Assembly (NCBI GenBank): GCA_027014065.1
Contig: JALWEL010000060.1
Span: forward strand, 1,072-13,960
Source of the DNA: DHVE2 group archaeon
GTDB lineage: Archaea > Thermoplasmatota > Thermoplasmata > Thermoplasmatales > Aciduliprofundaceae
Length of the DNA stretch: 12,889 nucleotides
Direction: 5' to 3'
This document shows, piece after piece, positions 5,549 to 10,944 of this stretch. Position 1 is the first letter of the stretch; every line of letters begins with the position of its first letter. The position numbers and the translations under genes were made by a program. The notes below the pieces were generated by a model. It was not told the origin of the DNA. It worked only from the letters and a program-made list of their open reading frames with translations, and ran no database searches.

Positions 5549-7963
5549 TCAATAGAGGGATTTCATTTCTTTGATGGTCCATGCCTTGATTTGATCAAGA
5601 ACGAACATCCAGACCATAGCGTAACCCCATACCAGCGCGACGAGCCACCAGCTTATTGGAGCCACCAAGAATCCGAATCCCGCTATCAGGGTTGCGATGA
5701 TCTTAGTTATTACCGCGGACCAGAAGAGCAGTCCTCCGGGCCGAGGCTTGCTCCACAGGAACTTCTCGGTTCTGGTTACGAATATGGTGAGGTGTCCCGC
5801 CACCGCAAGCTTCAGGAACACAAAGGTCTGAATTGCAGCGTAGCTGAGCATAAGCACATCTTTTGCGATGTAGAACAGGAAGAACGAACTTATCACTCCT
5901 CCTATGCCTAAAATGCTTGAAAGTACCAAAACCTTGTGCATGTTCCATTTCACAGGTTTGTTGTGAACGTTGACGTTATCGTATGCAATTGCTAAAATGG
6001 GAACGTCGTTGAGAAGGGCAATTAGGACGATCATCAAAGCTGTAATCGGGTAGAAATTGAAGATCATAATGGAGAGGGTTATGAAGAAGAGTACCCTTAT
6101 TGTCTCAGTTATGCGGTAAATCACGTAGCTCTCCATCCTTGCGAAGATCTTTCTTGCTTCTTTGATTGCGTCCGCAATAACCGTAAGTCCTGGCTCAAGA
6201 AGCGCAACGGCTGCCGCGGCTCTCGCTGCATCAGTGGCTCCGCTAACTGCAATTCCGCAATCCGCCTTCTTCAATGCGGGGGCGTCGTTCACACCATCGC
6301 CGGTCATTGCCACCAAATGTCCTTTCTTCTGGAGTGATTCCACTATTTCGTACTTGTGCTCCGGAAACACCTCCGCAAATATATCTGATTCTTCCACTAT
6401 CGTTGCAATTTCTCTTCCACTTTTTCTCATCTCCTCTAACTCGGTCATTGACACTACTCTGTTCCCGATGCCTAACATCTCGCCTATGTGTTTCGCTATG
6501 GACCCATGATCCCCTGTGATCATCTTCACTTTCACACCCATGAGCTTTATTGCCTTTATTGCCCGAGGTGCATCGTTGCGCGGGGGATCGAAGAGGGGAA
6601 TCAAACCGACGAATTTCCAATCTTCCTCTTTTATTGCCACGCCCAATGTCCTATAGCCGTGCTTCGCATATCCCTCGACCATGTTCTCCGCTTTTCTTCT
6701 ATCTTCTTCGCTTATCCTGCACATGCTCAAAATTACCTGCGGAGCTCCCTTGGATACGCGGAATCTCTTTCCATTTTCTATCTCCGCTTCCGTTCTCTTT
6801 CTTATCGGATCGAACGGCACGAAGCTGACCTGTTTGTACTTCTTAAACTCGTCTGTCACTCCGTATTTCTCTAATGAGCTGAGAATTGCCATGTCTATGG
6901 GATCATTATCTTCTTCTCTGGACGCAAGTGCTCCGTATAAGATAACATCTTTCCTCTCGAATTCTCCGAAGCTTACTGGGGTTCCGGGAGTGAGCTTATT
7001 CTGCGTAAGCGTGCCGGTTTTATCTGAGCAGAGTATGTCAACGCCTGCTAATTCGTCAATGGCCGTTAATTTTCTGACTATTGCCTTCTTCTTCGCTAAA
7101 TTGTAAGCGCCCACAGCCATGGTCACCGAGAGGACCGCTGGTAGGGCCGCTGGAATAGCGGCGACGGTAAGTACTAGGCTGAATCTCAACGTCTCCAAAA
7201 GACTCTCATGGCGGTATATGGCCACAAAGAACACAGCGGCTACTAAAATAAGGGCGAGAATGATCAGATAGTTACCCACCTTCAGAATCATCTTCTGGAA
7301 TGAACTCACAGTATGCGCTTCTTCGACCAATTTCACGGTTTTTCCGAAATACGTGTTAAGGCCCGTTGCAACGACCACTCCCGTCATTTCTCCCTTCTTA
7401 ACTATCGAACCCGAGAAAATTATGTCGCCCACTTTTTTGCTCACAAGGAGGGATTCGCCCGTCAATGCTGATTGATCCACGCTTAGAAAATCACCGTCGA
7501 TTAGCTTAATATCCGCCGGCACGATGTCACCCATCCTTATCCTCACTATATCCCCGGGAACAACTTCTTTGCCTGCAATAACTTTCCACTTTCCGTCGCG
7601 AAGCACTCGAGCTCGGACTGCCATTTTATTCTGAAGAAATGCGATCACATCTTCCGCTTTTTTCTCCTCCCAGAATCCCACAACGGCATTGAGGATGAGA
7701 AGTGAGAAAATAATCCAGAAATCTTCCCAGTGCTGCACCACTATTGACAGAATGGCGGCAATTTCGATCATCCATGGGATTGGCCCCCAGAAATAAGACA
7801 GGAATTTCAAAATCGGGCTCTTTTTCTTCTCGGGTATCTCGTTGTATCCGTATTTTTCCAGCCTCTTCTTCGCTTCCGCCTCACTGAGCCCTGTGCTGAG
7901 AGATGTGTTCAAATCCTTAAGTGTGTCTTCCACGCTCATAGCTTTGTAATTTTTGGAAGGCAT
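5549..7963 (-). CDS. Plasma-membrane P-type H+-ATPase (P3A family)
   Basis: ATP-driven cation pump of 804 residues, the usual size of archaeal P3A members. Motifs (numbered from ATG 7963): TGES in the actuator domain (168-171), DKTGT with phosphorylated D314, SKGAP in the nucleotide-binding domain, MITGDH and MTGDGVNDAP in the P domain, and about ten membrane segments. P3A features include the TM4 stretch AAIPAALPAVLSVTMAVGAY, the Asp in ALLNDVPI that aligns with the proton acceptor of plant AHA2 (D684), an Asn in LLILNAVVGF aligning with AHA2 N106, and an Arg in ETIRVL aligning with R655. It therefore probably exports protons. The usual long C-terminal autoinhibitory domain of plant pumps is absent. 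ATG 7963 is preferred over the in-frame GTG at 7972 because AAGGTGA (7969-7975) sits five bases before it. Confidence 0.92.
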   Translation of the reverse strand: MPSKNYKAMSVEDTLKDLNTSLSTGLSEAEAKKRLEKYGYNEIPEKKKSPILKFLSYFWGPIPWMIEIAAILSIVVQHWEDFWIIFSLLILNAVVGFWEEKKAEDVIAFLQNKMAVRARVLRDGKWKVIAGKEVVPGDIVRIRMGDIVPADIKLIDGDFLSVDQSALTGESLLVSKKVGDIIFSGSIVKKGEMTGVVVATGLNTYFGKTVKLVEEAHTVSSFQKMILKVGNYLIILALILVAAVFFVAIYRHESLLETLRFSLVLTVAAIPAALPAVLSVTMAVGAYNLAKKKAIVRKLTAIDELAGVDILCSDKTGTLTQNKLTPGTPVSFGEFERKDVILYGALASREEDNDPIDMAILSSLEKYGVTDEFKKYKQVSFVPFDPIRKRTEAEIENGKRFRVSKGAPQVILSMCRISEEDRRKAENMVEGYAKHGYRTLGVAIKEEDWKFVGLIPLFDPPRNDAPRAIKAIKLMGVKVKMITGDHGSIAKHIGEMLGIGNRVVSMTELEEMRKSGREIATIVEESDIFAEVFPEHKYEIVESLQKKGHLVAMTGDGVNDAPALKKADCGIAVSGATDAARAAAAVALLEPGLTVIADAIKEARKIFARMESYVIYRITETIRVLFFITLSIMIFNFYPITALMIVLIALLNDVPILAIAYDNVNVHNKPVKWNMHKVLVLSSILGIGGVISSFFLFYIAKDVLMLSYAAIQTFVFLKLAVAGHLTIFVTRTEKFLWSKPRPGGLLFWSAVITKIIATLIAGFGFLVAPISWWLVALVWGYAMVWMFVLDQIKAWTIKEMKSLY

Positions 7964-7968
7964 CTTTA

Positions 7969-7975
7969 TCACCTT
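7969..7975 (-). promoter_or_regulatory. Ribosome-binding site that decides the P-type ATPase start
   Basis: On the minus strand AAGGTGA matches the end of archaeal 16S rRNA and lies five bases before ATG 7963. The in-frame GTG at 7972 is part of this site, so it is unlikely to be the start codon. Confidence 0.7.
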
Positions 7976-7980
7976 CCGAG

Positions 7981-8013
7981 GGGGAATGGATTACAAGGAT
8001 ATCAATATTCCCC
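7981..8013. repeat. Inverted repeat in the divergent promoter region, possible operator
   Basis: GGGGAAT (7981-7987) and ATTCCCC (8007-8013) form a perfect 7-base inverted repeat with 19 bases between. The spacing places the arm centres about 26 bases apart, near two and a half helical turns. The right arm joins an AT-rich GAATATTGAT (minus strand, 8001-8010), a candidate TATA box for the P-type ATPase gene, so a bound regulator could block that promoter. The role is inferred. Confidence 0.4.
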
Positions 8014-8020
8014 TGAAGAG

Positions 8021-8034
8021 CAAAGATTTTTATC
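8021..8034 (+). promoter_or_regulatory. Candidate promoter of the gcvH-rlmE pair
   Basis: CAAAGA followed by TTTTTATC (8027-8034) resembles an archaeal BRE plus TATA box. A start about 26 bases downstream falls near 8056, leaving a short leader that carries the ribosome-binding site. Confidence 0.4.
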
Positions 8035-8055
8035 GTTCAATTCTTTTCACCCCGT

Positions 8056-8062
8056 AGGTGAT
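8056..8062 (+). promoter_or_regulatory. Ribosome-binding site of gcvH
   Basis: AGGTGAT is a full match to the archaeal anti-Shine-Dalgarno sequence and lies five bases before the ATG at 8068, fixing that start. Confidence 0.75.
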
Positions 8063-8067
8063 TCAAT

Positions 8068-8457
8068 ATGTATCCGGAGGATTTGAAATACACAAAAACC
8101 CACGAATGGGTCAAGGTCGATGGAAATAAAGCGAAGATTGGCATCACATATTACGCGCAGGAGCAGCTAAATGACATAGTTTATGTGGAGCTTCCCGAGG
8201 TGGGGGAGCATTTCAACAAGGGCGATTCTTTCGCAGTGGTCGAATCCGTGAAGAGCGCCAGTGACATATACATGCCCCTCTCCGGCAAAATAGTGGCCGT
8301 GAACAACGATGTGGTGGATCAGCCCGAGCTTCTCAACGAAGACCCCTATGAGAATTGGTTAGTGGAGATCGAAATCGAGAACCCCGACGAAATTAACGAG
8401 TTAATGGACGTGGATGCCTACAAGAAGCACGTTGAAGAAGAGGAGAATGCACATTGA
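8068..8457 (+). CDS. gcvH: Glycine cleavage system H protein (lipoyl carrier)
   Basis: Lipoyl-bearing shuttle of the glycine cleavage complex, which carries the aminomethyl intermediate between the P, T and L proteins. The 129-residue length and sequence are typical: N-terminal KYTKTHEWVKVDG, a central ELPEVGEHFNKGDSFAVVESVKSASD in which K62 is the lipoylated lysine, and then the GKIVAVNNDVV and NEDPYENWL segments that complete the barrel. A short acidic tail (VEEEENAH) extends past the core. No gcvP, gcvT or lipoate genes are in the window, so this copy is away from its partners; it may serve an unlinked glycine cleavage system or act only as a lipoate-bearing protein. The TGA stop overlaps the TTG start of the next gene. 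Confidence 0.95.
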   Translation: MYPEDLKYTKTHEWVKVDGNKAKIGITYYAQEQLNDIVYVELPEVGEHFNKGDSFAVVESVKSASDIYMPLSGKIVAVNNDVVDQPELLNEDPYENWLVEIEIENPDEINELMDVDAYKKHVEEEENAH

Positions 8458-9035
8458 AGAGGAAGGACTACTACTATCACCTTGCAAAGAAAAAGGGATA
8501 CAAGAGCAGAGCGGCTTTCAAGTTAATCCAAATTAACCAACGCTTTTATATTTTGAAAAAAGGCTTCGTTGTTCTCGATTTAGGATCCTCGCCGGGCGGG
8601 TGGAGCCAAGTCGCCAAAGAAGAGGTTGGCGACGAGGGCCGCGTAATTGGGGTAGATTTGAATCCAATGCACGTGAAGGGCGTGGAGTTCATTCGCGGGG
8701 ATATCTTCTCCGAGGAAGTAGTGGATAAAATAAAAGAGAAAGTTGATTTGGTAGATATGGTAATTTCAGACATGGCCCCGAAGATATCCGGGGTACAATC
8801 TTGGGATCATGCGCGGTCCATAGAGCTTGCCGAAAGGGCCTTCGAAATTTCTCAGATTTTTCTTAGAGAGGGAGGGCACATGGTGGTTAAGGTGTTTCAG
8901 GGAGACATGTTATACGGATTCAAGAAAAAGCTGGAGAAAGAGTTTGAACTGGTCAAGGTTCATAAGCCAAAGGCTTCCACGCCAAGCAGCTCCGAAACTT
9001 ATGTGATTTGCAAGAGATACAAGAGGCAGATTTAA
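8454..9035 (+). CDS. rlmE: RlmE/FtsJ-family rRNA 2'-O-methyltransferase
   Basis: SAM-dependent methyltransferase of 193 residues, predicted to methylate the 2'-OH of the conserved uridine in the A-loop of 23S rRNA (U2552 in E. coli). The K-D-K-E catalytic tetrad is present: K23 (RAAFKLIQI), D106 (SDMAPKISG), K146 (VVKVFQG) and E181 (SSETYVICK), with the same spacing as E. coli RlmE over the last three. The SAM-binding loop is LDLGSSPGGW (41-50). The start is TTG at 8454, which shares bases with the gcvH stop (TTGA); an AGGAG at 8441-8445 lies eight bases upstream. It encodes MKRKDYYYHLAKKKGYKSRA, the expected RlmE beginning. The ATG at 8447 is out of frame. Coupled translation with gcvH is likely. 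It lacks the C-terminal TRAM domain found in some archaeal relatives. Exact target nucleotide is inferred from family. Confidence 0.92.
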   Translation: MKRKDYYYHLAKKKGYKSRAAFKLIQINQRFYILKKGFVVLDLGSSPGGWSQVAKEEVGDEGRVIGVDLNPMHVKGVEFIRGDIFSEEVVDKIKEKVDLVDMVISDMAPKISGVQSWDHARSIELAERAFEISQIFLREGGHMVVKVFQGDMLYGFKKKLEKEFELVKVHKPKASTPSSSETYVICKRYKRQI

Positions 9036-9038
9036 ATA
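9031..9038 (+). promoter_or_regulatory. TATA box of taw1
   Basis: TTTAAATA is centred about 25 bases before the ATG at 9060 and includes the stop codon of the rRNA methyltransferase gene. No Shine-Dalgarno site precedes the ATG, so the transcript is probably leaderless. Confidence 0.55.
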
Positions 9039-9059
9039 AGTGCACATATACCTCTATTT

Positions 9060-9998
9060 ATGGATGAGGATACGAGGCGGATCTTAGAGAAGCAGGGTTA
9101 TGCCATCGTCGGTAATCACAGCGCCGTTAAACTCTGTCACTGGCTCCGGGAGAGTTTACTTCGTAACAGATTTTGCTACAAGCAGCAATTTTACGGAATA
9201 AAAACCCATAGATGTTTGCAGATGAGCCCCGCCGTGAATAATTGCACCCAGAACTGCCTGTTCTGCTGGCGTTTTCAGGGATTCGATGAAGTGCATCTCA
9301 AAGAAGTGGATGACCCTGAGTTCATAGTGGAAGAGAGTATAAAGCAGCAGAAGAGGTTAATCGTAGGGTACAAAGGAGATCCTAGGGTAGATAGAAAGAA
9401 ATGGGAAGAAGCGATGGAGCCGAAGCATGCGGCCATTTCGCTGATAGGCGAGCCCACGCTCTATCCCAGATTGGGAGAATTGATAGAGGAATATCACAAA
9501 AGGGGATTCACCACATTTTTAGTGACCAACGGAACCATGCCGGAGGTGCTGGAAAATCTTGATCCATTACCAACGCAATTGTACGTTACTTTGGCTGCTC
9601 CAAACGAGGAAACATACAAAAAGCTCATGGTTCCTTTAATAAAGAACGGGTGGGAAAGGCTGATGAGAACGTTGGAGCTTCTTCCTTCTTTGGATACGAG
9701 AACTGTGATAAGGCATACATTGGTTAAGGGCTGGAACATGGAGTATGTGAAGGAGTACGCGAAGCTCGATTCCCTTGCCTCTCCTGATTTCGTGGAAGCG
9801 AAGGCGTATGTGTTCGTGGGTTATTCGAGGGAGCGGTTGAACCTGAGCAACATGCCTTCCCATGAGGAAATAAGAAATTTCGCAAATTCACTGGCTTCAG
9901 AGATGGGATATCATTACATCGACGAGAAGGAAGATAGCAGGGTGGTTTTACTTTCAAAGGATAAGAATCCCAAAAAGATCAGTGAGCAAGACGCCTGA
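9060..9998 (+). CDS. taw1: S-adenosyl-L-methionine-dependent tRNA 4-demethylwyosine synthase Taw1
   Basis: Radical SAM enzyme of 312 residues that condenses pyruvate carbons with 1-methylguanosine at position 37 of tRNA-Phe to make 4-demethylwyosine, the second step of wyosine-base synthesis in archaea. The radical SAM motif is C62-TQN-C66-LF-C69, and three further cysteines, C26, C39 and C52, bind the second 4Fe-4S cluster. As I recall, these six positions match those of Pyrococcus abyssi Taw1 exactly, supporting the start at 9060. Other typical segments are HAAISLIGEPTLYP, LVTNGTMPEVL and VEAKAYVFVGYSRERL. The flavodoxin domain of eukaryotic TYW1 is absent, as usual in archaea. The start follows a TATA box by about 25 bases without a ribosome-binding site. 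The last 20 bases overlap the convergent small gene. Confidence 0.96.
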   Translation: MDEDTRRILEKQGYAIVGNHSAVKLCHWLRESLLRNRFCYKQQFYGIKTHRCLQMSPAVNNCTQNCLFCWRFQGFDEVHLKEVDDPEFIVEESIKQQKRLIVGYKGDPRVDRKKWEEAMEPKHAAISLIGEPTLYPRLGELIEEYHKRGFTTFLVTNGTMPEVLENLDPLPTQLYVTLAAPNEETYKKLMVPLIKNGWERLMRTLELLPSLDTRTVIRHTLVKGWNMEYVKEYAKLDSLASPDFVEAKAYVFVGYSRERLNLSNMPSHEEIRNFANSLASEMGYHYIDEKEDSRVVLLSKDKNPKKISEQDA

Positions 9999-10209
9999 CT
10001 TTCATCTCTATCTCTTTAGCTTTTTCGTCCCCCCCAAATGTTACCATGACCTTTCCCAAAGCTTTGGCCAGCTTTGGTAAATCCTCCTTTTTTATGTTGT
10101 CTGGATCTATTCCTAAGTCCCTGCATTGCTTTTTTATCACGAATTTACCTAATTGCCCCAACTCGTTTGTCATGATTTCTTCCACTTTCTCGCTGTACTC
10201 TGAGGTCAT
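9979..10209 (-). CDS. Small conserved-looking protein of unknown function
   Basis: I do not recognise this 76-residue protein by name. It is rich in charged residues and appears all-helical, with no membrane segment or signal peptide. An N-terminal helix (SEYSEKVEEIMTNELGQLGK) leads to FVIKKQCRDLGIDPDNI, then KEDLPKLAKALGKVM, a GGDEKAKEIEMKV helix and a short end. The regular pattern and lack of low-complexity sequence suggest a real, conserved gene rather than a chance frame. It has its own candidate promoter: TTTTATT (minus strand, about 10233-10239) lies about 26 bases before the ATG at 10209, and no Shine-Dalgarno site is seen, so it may be leaderless. The 3' end overlaps the taw1 tail by 20 bases. 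Its upstream neighbour on the same strand ends 47 bases away. Confidence 0.7.
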   Translation of the reverse strand: MTSEYSEKVEEIMTNELGQLGKFVIKKQCRDLGIDPDNIKKEDLPKLAKALGKVMVTFGGDEKAKEIEMKVRRLAH

Positions 10210-10230
10210 TTGTTAGCGTTATTGGGAGAT

Positions 10231-10245
10231 AGAATAAAACTTTTT
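10231..10245 (-). promoter_or_regulatory. Promoter of the 76-residue protein gene
   Basis: On the minus strand an A-rich BRE-like stretch precedes GTTTTATTC, centred about 26-27 bases before the ATG at 10209. It lies wholly in the 47-base gap after the preceding gene. Confidence 0.45.
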
Positions 10246-10256
10246 TGCTGTTAGTT

Positions 10257-10814
10257 TCACTCGTTCCAAGTTACAACATACTCATGATGCTCATCACCTC
10301 GGAACGTGCATTTATTTTCCTCAACGTGTGCACTTTTTACTCCCCTAACGAGCTCCGTAGTCCCTGCAAAGTAACCCCTCAAGTATTCGCAGTACAACGG
10401 GTGAATGTCCACATTTTTTAAAACCATAATAGCCCTGTTTTTCCCCATCTCCGGAACTTCTAATCTTCCAATATTGTAGTGTTTTTCCCACATTTTAGGT
10501 GCGTTGGAAAAAGCTGTGTTCACACTTAAAAATAATCCGAAGAAGAACTTCATTATTGGAGATTTCTGAGGGGCGAAGTACCCCATGTCGTATATTTTAT
10601 CATTTCCCCAACCCAATTCCTCGTTTAATATCTGCATGAATTCCTTCCTCACTTTAATTGGAACCCATGCCATCTTGTCCATGTGTCTGAAATCGTAATT
10701 ATATCCTCTTTTAAGCAGTTCATTAATTACGAGTTTTTCTCCGTATTCTCCTCTTTTCAACCTTATGTAATCCAAGTTAGGTAAAAAAGTGGCTACTCTG
10801 GTAGAAGGAGTCAT
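10257..10814 (-). CDS. Hypothetical protein, possible V4R/HNOB-like ligand-sensing domain
   Basis: Protein of 185 residues with no sure family. The first part (RGEYGEKLVINELLKRGYNY, then a helical stretch to about residue 80) resembles the helical start of heme-NO-binding (HNOB) and V4R-type folds. The C-terminal part resembles the end of V4R domains: C142 in PLYCEYLRGYFAG, then C169 in EENKC, followed by RGDEHHEYVVTW. Histidines H176 and H177 stand where V4R domains often have another cysteine. V4R domains bind small molecules or metals and usually act as sensors; I infer only that this could be a stand-alone sensor. No DNA-binding or membrane segment is seen. The ATG at 10814 is about 26 bases after a TATA-like box and lacks a Shine-Dalgarno site. 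Divergent from metG. Existence of the gene is well supported, function weakly. Confidence 0.75.
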   Translation of the reverse strand: MTPSTRVATFLPNLDYIRLKRGEYGEKLVINELLKRGYNYDFRHMDKMAWVPIKVRKEFMQILNEELGWGNDKIYDMGYFAPQKSPIMKFFFGLFLSVNTAFSNAPKMWEKHYNIGRLEVPEMGKNRAIMVLKNVDIHPLYCEYLRGYFAGTTELVRGVKSAHVEENKCTFRGDEHHEYVVTWNE

Positions 10815-10836
10815 AAGCGGCTTATTTCGGTTACAG

Positions 10837-10844
10837 ATTTAAAA
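10837..10844 (-). promoter_or_regulatory. TATA box of the 185-residue protein gene
   Basis: The minus strand reads TTTTAAAT, centred 26 bases before the ATG at 10814, and no ribosome-binding site follows, which fits a leaderless transcript. Confidence 0.5.
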
Positions 10845-10912
10845 TTTTTGTCTTTTTACTTATTTTCTTATATGCCTTACTCCCAGGCTTTTCTTTTCTG
10901 GAAGTACCCAAA

Positions 10913-10920
10913 ATTTAAAA
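10913..10920 (+). promoter_or_regulatory. TATA box of metG
   Basis: ATTTAAAA lies about 28 bases before the ATG at 10945. No clear Shine-Dalgarno site lies between, so the message is probably leaderless or has a very short leader. The rest of the divergent gap (10815-10944) is AT-rich with no other structure seen. Confidence 0.5.
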
Positions 10921-10944
10921 AAATGGTAATACATACCTGCCACT

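Noticed and set aside
5423..5911. 162-codon plus-strand frame spanning the joint of the STAND and P-type ATPase genes
   Set aside because: It runs antisense across two real genes and a terminator, has no domain and no ribosome-binding site.
6162..7106. Several plus-strand frames of 80-141 codons inside the P-type ATPase gene
   Set aside because: All are antisense to conserved catalytic motifs of the pump and lack start signals.
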